DNA of 64,000 bases from Cryptomeria japonica (lineage: Eukaryota > Streptophyta > Pinopsida > Cupressales > Cupressaceae). The stretch spans positions 258,775,533-258,839,532 of the forward strand of contig NC_081410.1 in assembly GCF_030272615.1 (NCBI RefSeq). The letters are read 5' to 3'. Shown in pieces: positions 22,942-34,110 of this stretch (its first letter is position 1; every line of letters begins with the position of its first letter). The notes below the pieces were generated by a model. It was not told the origin of the DNA and searched no databases. It saw only the letters and a list, made by a program, of their open reading frames with translations. The position numbers were made by a program, and so were the translations under genes.

Positions 22942-22946
22942 GGACC
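22942..22946. repeat. TE2 target-site duplication, right copy (GGACC)
   Basis: GGACC directly follows the 3' LTR and repeats 762-766. On the minus strand it is the GGTCC encoding Gly-Pro of the TE1 integrase. Confidence 0.85.
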
Positions 22947-24000
22947 AAGCTAATTGGGCTCAAATTTTCCTTTCTTTTCTCAGTCCTGCTGATTTTTAGG
23001 ATTCTCTCTTAGTACTAAGTCACCTACCTCAAATGCACAAATCTTTACCTTATGATTGTAATTGTGACTCATTCTCTAATGGTAAGCCTTAAGATGATTA
23101 AAAACAGTTTGCCTTCGCTCATCCAATAGTTTTAATTCCTATAAGTAGGGGACCCTATAATCTTCATCATTGATTATATTGCATAAAGAGACTCTCAAGG
23201 ATGGTAACTTGACCTCAATAGGAAAGATAACTTTGACACCATAGACAAGTGAATAAGGAGTATCTTTGGTGGGTGTGCGAACACTTGTGTGATAAGCCCA
23301 GAGTGCGGGATTGAGTTGGATGTGCCAATTCTGACTAGCATCATCGGCTGTCTTTTTGAGGATTCTGAGAATAGTTTTTTTAGATACCTCAACTTGACCA
23401 TTACCTTGGGGATAGTATGGAGTGGAAAAGTGGTGGTTAATATGGAAGCGATCACAAAGTTCATGAACATATTGATTTTTGAAGGGATGTCCATTATCTA
23501 TGATGATGAAAAGAGGGACACCATATCAATAGATGATGTAGTTAAGGATGAATGTAGCAATTTATTTTCCATTGACTTGGGTGAGAGGAACGACTTCAAT
23601 CTATTTCATAAAATATTATGTGGCAGTGATAATGAATTTATGACCATTAGAAGAAGGAGGGTGAATCTAAGTTATGTGATCAAGTCCCCACTGATAAAAG
23701 GGATAAGGAGTCGCGATTGGTTGAATTTCCCGAGCTGGTGCATAAATGAGGTCTCCATGGATCTGACATTGCTTACATTTCTTAACAAATTGATATGAGT
23801 CTTTTTCCATAGTGGGCTAGTATTATCCAATCTTGATAAGTTTCTTGGCTAAGGTCAGACCACTAGATTGGGCACCATATATACCTCATGAACCTCACCC
23901 AACACAATTTGAGATTCATCAATTTCTAAACATCTAAGAAGAGTGCCATCTAAACCTCGATGGTAAAGGGTATCAACTAAGATGATATACCGAGAGGATT
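22947..24000 (-). pseudogene. TE1 integrase (proximal part)
   Basis: In the true frame the minus strand gives DNGHPFKNQYVHELCDRFH with the catalytic Asp at 23496-23498, then YPQGNGQVEVSKK with the catalytic Glu at 23388-23390, then LNPALWAYHTSVRTPT. The C-terminal part ends KGKFEPN-stop-LG at 22947. Upstream, the zinc-binding region (about 23750-23950) is scattered over frames. Several stops and frameshifts occur. The 99-residue ORF 23195-23494 in another frame is a shadow of this gene. The rest of the protein is at 650-766. Confidence 0.85.
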
Positions 24001-24289
24001 AGCAGATGAAAGTATGAGGCTGATTGTTGGAAAGGTTAGATGGAAGGGTATTGTTGTGAAGGTAAGTGAAAATGGTACCCTACCAAGGGGAATCAGGTCC
24101 AATGATACATATCATCTCGGTGGGAGTAATCTCATATGAGGGAACCAAAAGATTATCCACCAAGAAATCATAGTGGGTCTCATTCTATGGTAAATTGATC
24201 AATGAAGCAATAGTACCCATGTCATCTATAGCTCGATTGTTATCCCTTGGAATCTGCTCAAAGATTATCTCTGTAAAGTATTGTTTGAA

Positions 24290-24600
24290 GTCATCTACCA
24301 TTTTCTTATAAGGCAATAATTTTTCATCTTTTGTCTGGTAGTCATCATTTTCTTGATGAATTACAAGTTGAGAGTCCCCAAAAACATGAAGTTCCTAGAT
24401 CTTCCACTGAACCGCAATTCGTAAACATGTTGTTAATGCCTCGTACTTTGCTATGTTATTGGTGAAAGGAAATAACAATCGATAGGATTTGGGAATGGAA
24501 TCCCCTTGAGGTGTGATAAAGAGGATGCCAGCTCCTACGCCGTGTTGCCTTTATGAACCATCAAAATATAATTGCCAAGACTTTGTGTCTTTTACAATAA
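24290..24600 (-). pseudogene. TE1 archaeal-type RNase H
   Basis: WQLYFDGS, a stop, RQHGVGAGILFITPQGD, NNIAKYEALTTCL and VFGDSQLVIHQ are read in order. DGS, the GDSQLV Asp and the general spacing fit the second RNase H of Tat elements. The Glu of the usual AEYEA motif reads Lys-Tyr-Glu. It sits between the native RNase H and integrase, the normal Tat position. Confidence 0.8.
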
Positions 24601-25990
24601 GAATGGATTCATCTAGAAACTCTGAAGTCATAGGAGTATCATCAATCATGGGTGCATCTGCCAGGTTATCTGCAATATCTTGTCCTCTAATTTCTTTTCT
24701 ATCCACATATTCAATGTCGAATTCACTCAAAATCTTAACCCATTTAGCTAATATGCCAGTGAGTGTTGCCTTATTAAGAAGATATTTTAGTGTATCTATC
24801 CTAGCAACGAGCTTTGTTTTATGAGTTAACATGTAATGTCATAATTTCTGTGAGGCAAAAACTACAACAAGACATGCATGCTCAATCAGTGTGTAGTTAA
24901 GCTCATAGCCAACCAAGGTACAACTTATATAATGCACTGCTCTTTCCTTACCTTCACTATCATGTTATGCCAAGAGTGCCCCCAATGTCATTTGTGTGGT
25001 TGATATGTAGAGCAATAGGGGTTTCCCTAGAATTGGCGGCATGAAAACTGGTGGATTTAGGCGATAATATTTAAGTATCTGAAAAGCTTGCTGACATTTA
25101 TCATCCCACTTGAACTTGATGTTTTTGTTGAGTACGTGCTGAAAAGGATGACATTTATCTGGAAGTTGAGAAATGAATCTTCGTATAGACTGGAGTCTAC
25201 CTTGTAGAGACCGAAGTTGAGTGATATTATTTAGTGGTGGAATTTATAATATAGCTTTGACTTTTGTTGGATCGACTTCAATTCCTCTCTTTGAGACAAT
25301 GTATCCAAGGAGCTTCCTGGAGGTTACTCCAAAGACACACATCTTAGGGTTTAATGTAACTTTGTATTTTTCTAACTGATCAAAGACCACTGAAAGGATG
25401 TCCAAATGTGTTTCTCTTTCTAATTATTTACCTAGGAGGTTGTCAACATAATCTTCCATAGGAACATGCATATGATCATGGAAGATGGTAGTCATAGCTC
25501 TTTGGTATGTGGCACCTATGTTCTTTAGTCCAAAGGGAATGACATTCCAGCAGAAAGTTCCCCAAGGACAAGTAAATGTTGTTTTTTGTTTATCTTTAGG
25601 TGAAATTTTTATTTGGTCATAGCCAAAGAATCCATCCATCAAAGATAACATTGCATTACTAGTTGTGAGATCCACTATCAAGTCAATATTTGGCAACAGA
25701 AAATCATCTTTAGGACAAGCTTTGTTGATATCTCTGAAATTCGTATATATTTTGATACTGGGATCTAGCTTGCTGATAGGTACCAAATTAAAGATCCACT
25801 TGGGGTAATCAATCAATCTTATGAATCCAATGTCCAATAGTTTCTCAAGTTCTACTTTCACTAATAGTGCCACTTGCTGATGCATTTTCCTCAATTTCCA
25901 TTTCACTGGCTTTTCTCCTAGTGTAACTATTAAATGATGTATTACTAGATCATGGTCAAATCCAGGCATATCCGCATATAACCATGCAAA
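24601..25990 (-). pseudogene. TE1 reverse transcriptase and native RNase H
   Basis: RT core 25969-25424 on the minus strand: VKVELEKLLDIGFIR, IYTNFRDINKACPKDDF, WGTFCWNVIPFGLKN, then YVDN in place of YVDD, so the second catalytic Asp is Asn. A stop follows. The thumb (RGIEVDPTKV) and RNase H (LLLYIST..., HYMLTH, WVKILSEFDIEYVDRKEI) continue to 24601 with scattered stops. The altered YVDD box would inactivate this RT. Confidence 0.85.
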
Positions 25991-26299
25991 ATTGATTTTT
26001 CATTCTGTGAAGAAATTTATGAACTTCGATCTCCCTTTTTCTGTCAAGGATTGTGCTAAGAATATGTTGTGTGGAATCTCTCTAGCCCAATGTTTGTCTT
26101 GATGGTTTCCTCCATCAACATGGATGATTTCTCTTCATATGATGTCATCGGGAGGATGTCGAGCCTTCCATCTTTGAGTGCCTCACAGAGGTTTTCACCC
26201 TGTATCCTGCTTTATGGTCCCCAAGTGGAAGATCATCTCGTATGCCCAAATAGTCTATAAAAGAATCATCATTCTCAAATGTGTCTATTTGTAAAGGTC

Positions 26300-27090
26300 A
26301 TTTTTGGTCCCAATCAATGAGTTGTGGATGAACAAGGGGAAGACCATCGATGTTTTCAAAGTTAGTGGGAGTAATGGTAAAGACACAAGTGTCTTCAGGT
26401 ATGTCAAGATAATTGTCGAGGTCATCACTAGCACTCTCCTCATCTGTCTCAATAGTAAATGGATCCAAATTGACATCACTAGAAGCACATTCAAAAATGG
26501 AACTCCTCACTCTACGTGTTTTCAGCCTAGAACCTAGAAACAGGGACTGCTTGGGATCCTCAAAAGTTTTTCTTTTATCCTCTACTTCTTTTGTTATCTT
26601 TGTTTGACCAACTTTAAATTTTTTATTGAGCTCTTCTTCTTCTATGGGTTCACCTGGTTCTCTGAATGTTTTGATGAGCTCATAATCACTAGATGATTTA
26701 TCTGGACCCCATTCCCATTCCTTGGAATTTGTGGAGTAGCATTTTTATTGTTGTTGGTCATTAGATTCTGTGATTTGCAATGCTTCTGTAGAATTATGAG
26801 ATCCTAATTTAAGAGGTATGAAGCCAAGTCCTTTTGAATGCTAATTTTTGAATGTCAACTCTGGTTGCAATGGTTCAACAATTCCTTTCTTTTGTAACCC
26901 AAGAGGTCCTTTACCATCATATCCAATTTTTTATAAGAACTTGAATCCTTTGCCATATTTTTCACTTGGTATCTTGACGTGATCTTATGTATCCTCTTCA
27001 GACTCTTTAGAAAGCATTTTGTATAAGTCCTCTTCTTCCATCTCACCCCACTTCTTGAATATAGGAGGATCCCATTTTAGTGTAATGATC
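26300..27090 (-). pseudogene. TE1 pol spacer with a G-patch-like segment
   Basis: Near 26960-26870 the minus strand reads KYGKGFKFL, a stop, KIGYDGKGPLGLQKKGIVEP. This matches the glycine spacing of G-patch domains, which some Tat-type plant elements and certain retroviruses carry after protease. The following stretch to about 26300 is acidic and encodes DETD-type and IPEDTCVFTI segments with no known fold. Nucleic-acid binding by the G-patch is family knowledge; here the region is broken by stops. Confidence 0.6.
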
Positions 27091-27095
27091 GATAC

Positions 27096-27760
27096 CTATT
27101 TAGAAGGATGTGGTCGTCCATACTCTTTTGGAGAATCCATTACTTGTATTAGGTACATAGTTTGATTTAGAGTGTACTCATCCATGCCTTTATCCTGATA
27201 TTTTCCTTTAAGCTCACATAGTTTTGATGTTGAAGGTTTTAATGTTTCAGGATCAACATATGCAGATGATGGAGTTTCTTCTCTATTAATTGGTATTATT
27301 GTTTCTGATTTTGGCTGCAGGTTATAGCAATAAATGAATGGATTCAGATCACCATTAACATTCACTACAACACCATTATGTGCGAACTTGATACATTGAT
27401 GATATGTTGAAGGAAAGGCTCTCATTTCTTGAATCCATGGATGTCCCAAGAGTATATTATATGTGAGCTCTAAATAAAGGACTCAAGATACCACATCCAT
27501 CATAGCTAGCCTAACTCTAAGAGGTAAGGTGACTGTGCCCTTGGATGAGCACTCTTTGTCATCATATGCTTTAATGGTGATTGTATGTGTAGAATTCACA
27601 ACCTTTTCAGAATATCCCAATTGCTTAATAGTATTCAATGTATAAATGTTCATACCTTCTCCTCCATCTATAAAGACTCATTTTATTTAGTTTTTATGGA
27701 GAAAGGCTTCAATATGTAGAGGTGCATTATGAGGTTGGGTTACATATGCATCATCGACTT
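27096..27760 (-). pseudogene. TE1 protease region
   Basis: The 117-codon frame 27449-27096 begins GHPWIQEMRAFPSTYHQCIKF, the conserved C-terminal signature of plant gypsy protease (LGRPWIH..AVPSTLHQ.LKF). Upstream, in another frame near 27660, a hydrophobic stretch is followed by DGGEGMNIY at the place of the catalytic D-(S/D)-G. The downstream half (27300-27096) is a hydrophilic linker. One or more frameshifts separate the two parts. Confidence 0.65.
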
Positions 27761-28330
27761 CTATAAATGCAAGGCTATGTGGAACAAAAAGGTATCCCAC
27801 CATGGCTTGAAACTGGTCCACGTTCAGATCAGTAGGTACAAAAGTTTCTCTCAATACTTTGTCAAGGATGGCCTTATGTGAAGGGGATATGCATAAAAGC
27901 TCAAGGATGGAAATGAGGGAAGGTGTCTTCTTAATTGGTCTACAAGGTCATACTCATTCTTGGTAGATGATGAGGTTGTGGTCTTGGATGGAATGCCTTG
28001 CAAGGTGACTTTACCTCAACGGGTTGTGACAATCAACTTAGAGGTTTCATTTTTTGAGGAAGATGGTCCAATTCCTCTTACAACAACTTTACTCCTTTGG
28101 GTAGAAATCCTAGGAGATTTGTCCTTTATAATGATGGTTGAAATATGATTATCTACTGAAACGTGATTAATATTAGAGTCATAATCATAGGGCGTCTTGG
28201 TATAATTAGCTTGATTATCTGTCATTTTGGCTTTTCCCTTGTCATGTTTAGGAAATGGCTCCTTAAAAATTGCATGTTCTTCATTGGAGGTGTGACCATC
28301 CACTTATATGTCACCTCTGTCAATGAGATC
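27761..28330 (-). pseudogene. TE1 gag-to-protease linker
   Basis: A Lys/Ser/Asn-rich decayed frame (best seen at 28303-28016) has no recognised domain. It connects the gag zinc knuckle to the protease. Stops and a frame change occur near 28010 and 27960. Confidence 0.45.
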
Positions 28331-30237
28331 CTATATGATATTCTTCAATCTGTGACAATTTCTAGTTAAATGCCCTTTTCTCTTATGATATTCACAATAT
28401 TCATCATCATTCCACCAATATGGTTTTACTTTTAGCTCATATGGTGGATTATCTGGTAGTGTTATGAGCTTGTTTTCCACTAACTTCTTAAATGTTGTTT
28501 GAATCGGTTCTCCCAAGAGAGTGTAATTTCTTTGAGGTTTTGATTGCCTTTGATTGTTCACTTGATTGTTCCTATTAGAAGAACTTGCACTGGGGAAAGT
28601 AATCTTAGGTTTCACAACATTTGCATCTACTACCCCATCATTGACCGTGTTCTTATTTTTGTTCCAAAAATGGTGTTTTTCTTTCCCATTTAATTCCCCT
28701 TTGTTCTCTTTAAATATTTTTATGACACCTTGCTCAATAAGGACTTTTTCTAGTTGCCATTCCTTTCTCAATGACCTCCTTGAAGGTAGACAAACAAGAT
28801 TTTCTTATCTCATATATGATATCCATGTTGACATTTTGAGTGAACATTTCTACCATTAGTTTCTGTGGGATATCACAAGAGAATCAACTAGCAAGACCTC
28901 TCCATTGCTGTAAGAATGAAGAGAAGGATTCCCCATTTTTCTGCTTAGTATTGCACAAGGTAGCTACTGACACATCTGTTTCAATGTTGTATGAGAATTG
29001 TTGTATACAAGCCTCTGCTAGATCACTCCATGACTTAATTCTAGGTGGAAGTTGGGAGAACCATTCCATTGCTTATTTGCCTAACCTTTGTGGAAACAAT
29101 CTCATCAAGTTTGTTTCTTCTCCTGCTACCTCAATGCAAGCTATGAAAAACTATCTTATGTGTGCCTTAGGATCCCCTTTACTTTTGTACTTATCAAATT
29201 TTGGTGTCATAAAATATGGAGGGAATGGAGGCATTTGAATGCTTCTATCAAATGGGTAAAGGACATATATCATTCATTATGTATTGTTGCTTTGGTGCAT
29301 TCATGTCTGCCATTTGCTTTTGCAAATCCTTGATTTGTTGTTGCAAGTCATTTTTGGGTGGTGTCTTTTCTCTTTGATCTAGTCCCATGCCCAAGCCACC
29401 GAGTGAAGGAGAAGGGATATAATGCATATATGGATGGTATTGATCATAGATGCATTCATATGGAGGAGGGACATAGTTATAGCTTAAAGATGGACCACTT
29501 GATATGGTGTTGTAATAAGGAGCACTAGGTCTAGGTCGATACATGTCATGACTATAAGGATAGGAGGTATCATAAGATTGATCTTGAGTATTGCCCCCAA
29601 ATCTGACATGGGGTCTCCTCATTTCATGATTTTTGTATGCATTGGTATGATCTTGGGTATCATCATGAGCATGTGTGGTGGTAGGTCTTCTCCATGGGAA
29701 AGGATGATTGTGGGGTTGTTTCTGAGAGGTTCTATCATAATTGGCATGAGAATGAGTGTATGTGTTTGGAATTTCAGGTTTTTGAAATAGGGAGGAAGGT
29801 GATTCAAGCACGAGAGGGTATCTCCTATTACCACCATTATTGGGTATCCTTAGCCTTGTCTTAGCTTGATTTTTTTGATTTGGATCATCCTCCAAAATTT
29901 GTGACATATCAAAATCACAGGGTAATCTTGTTCCACTTTGTTCCATAACTTGTAGGAAATATTGTCTATCCCTCTTCATGATTTCTTGAACCAATTTGTT
30001 AAAGTGGGGATCCATGATAGTTTCCTCAACTTTTGCAGAATCCACAAATGCATTGTCATTGTCATTATCATTTCCATTGTTGTTCTCATTGTTGTCATTG
30101 TCATGGTCTGGTATATTATTGCGATTGTTAAATGGATTGTAAAATTCATCTCCATCAAACTCATAAGTACTCATGTTTAAAGACCTTAAAGATTCATCGG
30201 CTTCCCTTCTAGACCTTTGTGAACAATTTTTAACCAT
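28331..30237 (-). pseudogene. TE1 gag
   Basis: The N-terminal 329 codons (30237-29248) are acidic, then Asn/Asp-rich (NDNDND tract at about 30110-30060), then Tyr/Pro-rich. A frameshift near 29255 leads into the Retrotrans_gag core (about 29230-28884): FDKYKSKGDPKAHIR, LMRLFPQRLG, AMEWFSQLPPRIKSW, QKNGESFSSFLQQWR. A basic linker is followed by a zinc knuckle near 28400-28351 (CEYHKRKGHLTRNC). Three in-frame TAG/TAA stops fall in the core. Gag would form the particle shell and bind element RNA. Confidence 0.85.
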
Positions 30238-30936
30238 GGATCAAAGTCTTGACCAAAATGAAAGGTATGATGAAAAATGTAAAGACTACAAAAAACCAAG
30301 AGGTGTATGAAATGTAGATGAATCCAGGGTAAACTTGCAATATCCAAGAGTGTAAGACCAAAGTATGTATGTTTTTAAAGAAAGGTGTGGCTTCCAAAGA
30401 GATGATGGATCTGTTGATGATGTAAGTTGACCTTGACTCAAGAAGACCAAATGAAACTCTAAAATGATAAATCTTGATGCAAGACCAGTTAGTGTTGTGT
30501 TGTAGTATGTTTGTAAGAGTGTGATGAGGACAAGCAAATGAACCTTTTGACTCAAATTTAGGAAATGTGACAGGTAATACAAGATGTAAAGGAAAATGAT
30601 GGACTATGTGTGACCAAGACAGGTTGAATGCAAGATGTAAAGGAAGCAACCTAGGAAGCTCTTGAATCTAAAAACTTGTCTTTCTTCTCTTGGCAATTTT
30701 CTGTAATTTCTCAATTGTGAACACAAACGCAATTTTAATAAACCCAGATGCAGTTACAATGAACACAGACGCGATTTTTGGTGATATTGACAATTTCTTC
30801 AGATGCAATTCTACTTTGCACAGATGTGGAAATCCAACACATATGCGGTTTCTGACAACACAAACACAATTTTACAGTTTTTCTTTGGTAAATGTGACAG
30901 TATATTTTTCTGATACCCAGATGTGATTCTGCTATG

Positions 30937-30993
30937 CACAAACACAATTTTACAACACAAACACAATTTTACAACACAAACACAATTTAAACT
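30937..30993. repeat. 19-bp tandem repeat, three copies, TE1 leader
   Basis: CACAAACACAATTTTACAA occurs at 30937-30955 and 30956-30974, followed by a diverging third copy from 30975. Looser copies with GCAATTT or GCGATTTT surround it from about 30720. Confidence 0.8.
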
Positions 30994-32302
30994 AACACAA
31001 ATGCGGTTCTGAAAATGTTTTGCAATTTCGTCAAATTGTAAATTTATTGAATTTGACCAAATCTCAATGTTTTGACTTTTATTGGCAAGAAAACATAGCA
31101 AAACAGTGAAGACCCAATGTTTGAAAGTGTTTTTGTCCAAAATGGTAAAGTGTTTCAATTTCAAGCGGGATTGTGAAATGTCCTTATTTATTTTTCATAC
31201 ACTTGGAAAATATGGTAGACACAATATTTGTTTAAAATGTTTGATTGATTCTTTGATTAATGAAGACAAGCATAAATCTTAAGGTTGGCTGGGACAATAG
31301 TTGTTGGATCTCACTTTGTTTCCCAACTATGCTTATTCAAAGCGGATACTTAGATGCTTGAACCCACTGGCTCCCCTCCATGACACTCACTTTTCTAAGG
31401 TAGCCAAGCACTGGTCCCCACAGAAACTCCATGTGGCTAACTTTGTATCTCTACTAAGAACCGTAAGAATGTGAGGCGACATCAGAGGTCCGACCTCCTG
31501 TACCAACAACTAGAAGGTTTTTGGCTTCTAACACAAAGGTGTCTAGTAAGGGAATCCATTTGGGTGGCTATAATCAGTAGTGTGTTACGCTCCGTTAAAT
31601 GGAAGGCCTCCCAACCTATAAAGGTTATGCTCTATAGGGTTTATGGGGAGTCATAACATTGTTATAGCAGCATGTAACACCCATTGCTTGCACCTTTCAT
31701 CATAAACACTTTTATTTATAGTGGCTTGAAAGAGCTTGGCTTTAGCCCATTACCACTTGGGTCATTCCCACTCACTTGGCCTTATGGTCTACTCGAGAGG
31801 AAAACCCTCTAAAGGTAAGACAAAAAGAATCTATTTCTCAAGACATAAAAGACACTTGTTAATTTTAGAGCACCAATTGAAGTGTTTGCTAAACTAAAGA
31901 AGACAAAACAAGCAATTTCAAAATCAAAATCTTTGCCAAGGTCCTGTAGCAAACTTGTTAGTATTTTGAAATGATACCCTTCCTGCAAGCACACAAGTTA
32001 GGTAAATTTTTAGAAATCCAAATGACTTTGTGAAATAGGGGCCTTCGACAAACATTTTACTCCTTTACAAATAGTTGCACCGCTTCATTAGTGTGATCAA
32101 AAGGGTTAGGCCAAAAACCAAAATCTAAAACCCAAAATGAAAGTGAAAATGAAAATATGAAAATCACAGATGTAGCTATACCAGACACAAATGTGATTAG
32201 AAAACACAAATGTAGAATTGTAGAATGAAAAATGTGATTCCTAGATCTGAGACCTAGAGAAAAAGACTAAAAAACACAGACATGAAATAATGATGCACAA
32301 AT

Positions 32303-32429
32303 GCGATTTTTGTACAGAAATGCAGAACCCCCAGCCATAGACGCAATTTTTGTACAGAAACATGAAACCCCCAGCCACATGTGATTTTTGTATAGAAACG
32401 GGAAACCCCAGCCATAGACGCGATTTCAG
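32303..32429. repeat. About 39-bp tandem repeat, three units, TE1 leader
   Basis: Units start at 32303, 32343, 32381 and a partial one at 32420. Each begins G(C/T)(G/A)ATTTTTGTA(C/T)AGAAA and contains AACCCC(C)AGCCA. Confidence 0.8.
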
Positions 32430-32735
32430 AAAAACCTATCTTGCAAAACAACAAAATGACTTACAAAAACACAAATGTAAAAATAGAAGACACAAACGCA
32501 AAAAAAATCAAAAACACAGTTAAAAAGGTCGCAGATGCGATTTCGGGATTTATGATCTACAAAATGAATAACAAAATCAGAAACACAAGCAAAACTATCC
32601 CAAAAGAAGAAATAAATCACAAACATGATGTTATTTATTGCAGACGTGGAAAAACGCAGAGTCATCGGAATGTCGAACCTGCAACTTTCAAAAATATAAA
32701 TCTGCAAACAAGATATCAAAATAAGAGGGAAAAGT

Positions 32736-32753
32736 GTCCCATCGGGTGTGCCA
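32736..32753 (-). other. TE1 primer-binding site
   Basis: On the minus strand, three bases after the LTR end, TGGCACACCCGATGGGAC begins with TGG as expected for a tRNA 3'-end complement. It resembles the plant tRNA-Arg(CCG) complement as I recall it at 14 of 18 positions, so the tRNA identity is tentative. Confidence 0.65.
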
Positions 32754-32756
32754 AAA

Positions 32757-33549
32757 TGTATACAATGAAAATGGATGATGAAAATAATAATATTGAATGA
32801 CTAACAAAGATCCAACCACAAAGCCCCAGCCTAACAATAAAAAACATCCACCAGACACAAATGAAGATACCTAAGATCATGCAAATCAACAAAATAAAAC
32901 AAAGTGTACCATTCACATGTCAAGTAGGGTTTCAATCTTCATTGTCTCCTATCTCCATTGATCTTGCTTGATATATTTGCTCTCAGATTTTATGTGTGCA
33001 CAAGAGCTCAACGAAGAACAAAAATATGGTTGATAACTTGATCGTAAGAAGGCTTGATTGCATAAGATCAATTATGTCATTAGGTGATTGATTAGGGTTG
33101 AAAAGGAAGAGGGAATCCTCTTATATAGAGAACACTATAAGAAATGGAGGGATAATATTAAGAGGTGTAAAGATAAATAGTCGGCTAGGATTAAAGGGTA
33201 GGTAAAAGAAATTATTAAATCATAAAGGGGGTAGGTAATATAAAAATTAAGAGATGAATGACATATGTCATGGGTAGAAAAGGCTAATGATTAATTAAAT
33301 AAATAAAAATTTATTTAATTAATAGAGGAAGTGAGATCAATTAAATAAATAAAAATATTTATTTAATTTAGGAAAAGGATAATTTAAATAAATAAAAGTA
33401 TTGATTTAAATTAGAAAAAGGCTTAGAAAAGGATTAATGAATTAAGCAAATAAATACAGATTTATTTAATTAATAGAAGACTTGGGATAAAATAATTAAA
33501 TAAATAAAATTATTTATTTAATTAAAGAGGATAATTTTAGGTGTCTACA
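32757..33549 (-). repeat. TE1 5' LTR (793 bp)
   Basis: On the minus strand it starts TGTAGACACC at 33549 and ends GTATACA at 32757, giving TGTA.ACA-type inverted ends directly before the PBS. The partner LTR is outside the window. The first 260 bp are dominated by AT-rich palindromes. Confidence 0.75.
33290..33524. repeat. Five AT-rich hairpin palindromes in TE1 U3
   Basis: Near-periodic (about 50 bp) palindromes: 33290-33323 (15-bp perfect stem, 4-nt loop), 33339-33368 (13-bp perfect), 33380-33413 (one mismatch), 33441-33474 (two mismatches), 33493-33524 (15-bp, 2-nt loop). All are built from the TTAATTAAATAAAT theme. Confidence 0.9.
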
Positions 33550-34066
33550 CATACTACTCAAGCAAATGCTCAACTAAGCTAAAGTGATGGATTTATTCCC
33601 AATACAATCTTCTAGGGGTGTTGTCAACAAGTGCTAATGTAGTAGATCTAATAATTATACAAGGTGTGCTCATAGCTTCTTTAAAAAAAACTTGAAATAG
33701 ATTGTAGTACAAGACTAGATTAAAAAAATAGAGAAATGAGAGGATTATAAATCAAGAATAAAGAGATAATTCTAAAAATGTTTTAAACAAAAATTGAAAA
33801 GAAAGAAAGTAAAGAAATTAAACAAAAATATTACAAAGTGCTATCCTCAATTTTGGCTTGCTCAAATTGTGGGATTACCCCTACAAATTTTGTCCAATTT
33901 ATCACCCATGTGTTCTAAGCATGTTGATCGAGGTAAAATTTTGTTGTCTATGTTCGTGAATTGGCCCTCAAGAAATCATCTCGATTTGAAGTCTCAAGTT
34001 GTCAATTTGAAAGATTGAACAAAATACCTTTTAGGAGTTAGTTGTATTTTTATTGTTTTGGTGTAT
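33550..34066. other. No gene seen; A-rich intervening sequence
   Basis: It lies between the TE1 LTR edge and the TE4 LTR start. A 74-codon plus ORF (33794-34015) has no recognisable features. It may be host or older repeat sequence. Confidence 0.4.
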
Positions 34067-34110
34067 TGTTGGGTTTAAAACCTAACTGTACACTTAGAAT
34101 TCAAGTTCAA

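Larger units (their letters stand above)
30238..32735 (-). other. TE1 leader (between PBS and gag), with internal tandem repeats
   Basis: This 2.5-kb stretch has no convincing ORF. Runs of repeats rich in CACAAACGCAATTT-type words lie at about 30715-31015 and 32160-32430. The 117-codon minus frame at 30811-31164 is built largely from such repeats. The block at 31300-31810 is of normal complexity and non-coding. Long leaders are common in Tat/Ogre-type elements. Confidence 0.6.
1..33549 (-). mobile_element. TE1: Tat-type Ty3/gypsy LTR retrotransposon, 3' LTR outside window, interrupted by TE2
   Basis: On the minus strand the order is LTR (33549-32757), PBS, leader, gag, protease, G-patch-like segment, RT, RNase H, a second RNase H and integrase. 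The integrase stops at 22947 where TE2 begins. It resumes in the same reading frame at 766, reaches its stop codon at 650-652, and is followed by a 3' untranslated region running off the left edge. RT followed by RNase H and an extra archaeal-type RNase H before integrase is the known plan of plant Tat elements. All coding parts carry frameshifts and stops, so the copy is dead. The 3' LTR and the target-site duplication cannot be checked here. Confidence 0.85.

Noticed and set aside
23195-23798. Minus ORF 23195-23494 and plus ORF 23289-23798 (169 residues)
   Set aside because: Both overlap the true integrase frame of TE1, which contains DNG and the NGQVE motif. They are frame and strand shadows.
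32441-32800. 119-residue plus ORF and 97-residue minus ORF in the TE1 leader
   Set aside because: The sequence is A-rich repeat, the plus ORF runs into the LTR on the wrong strand, and there is no family signal.
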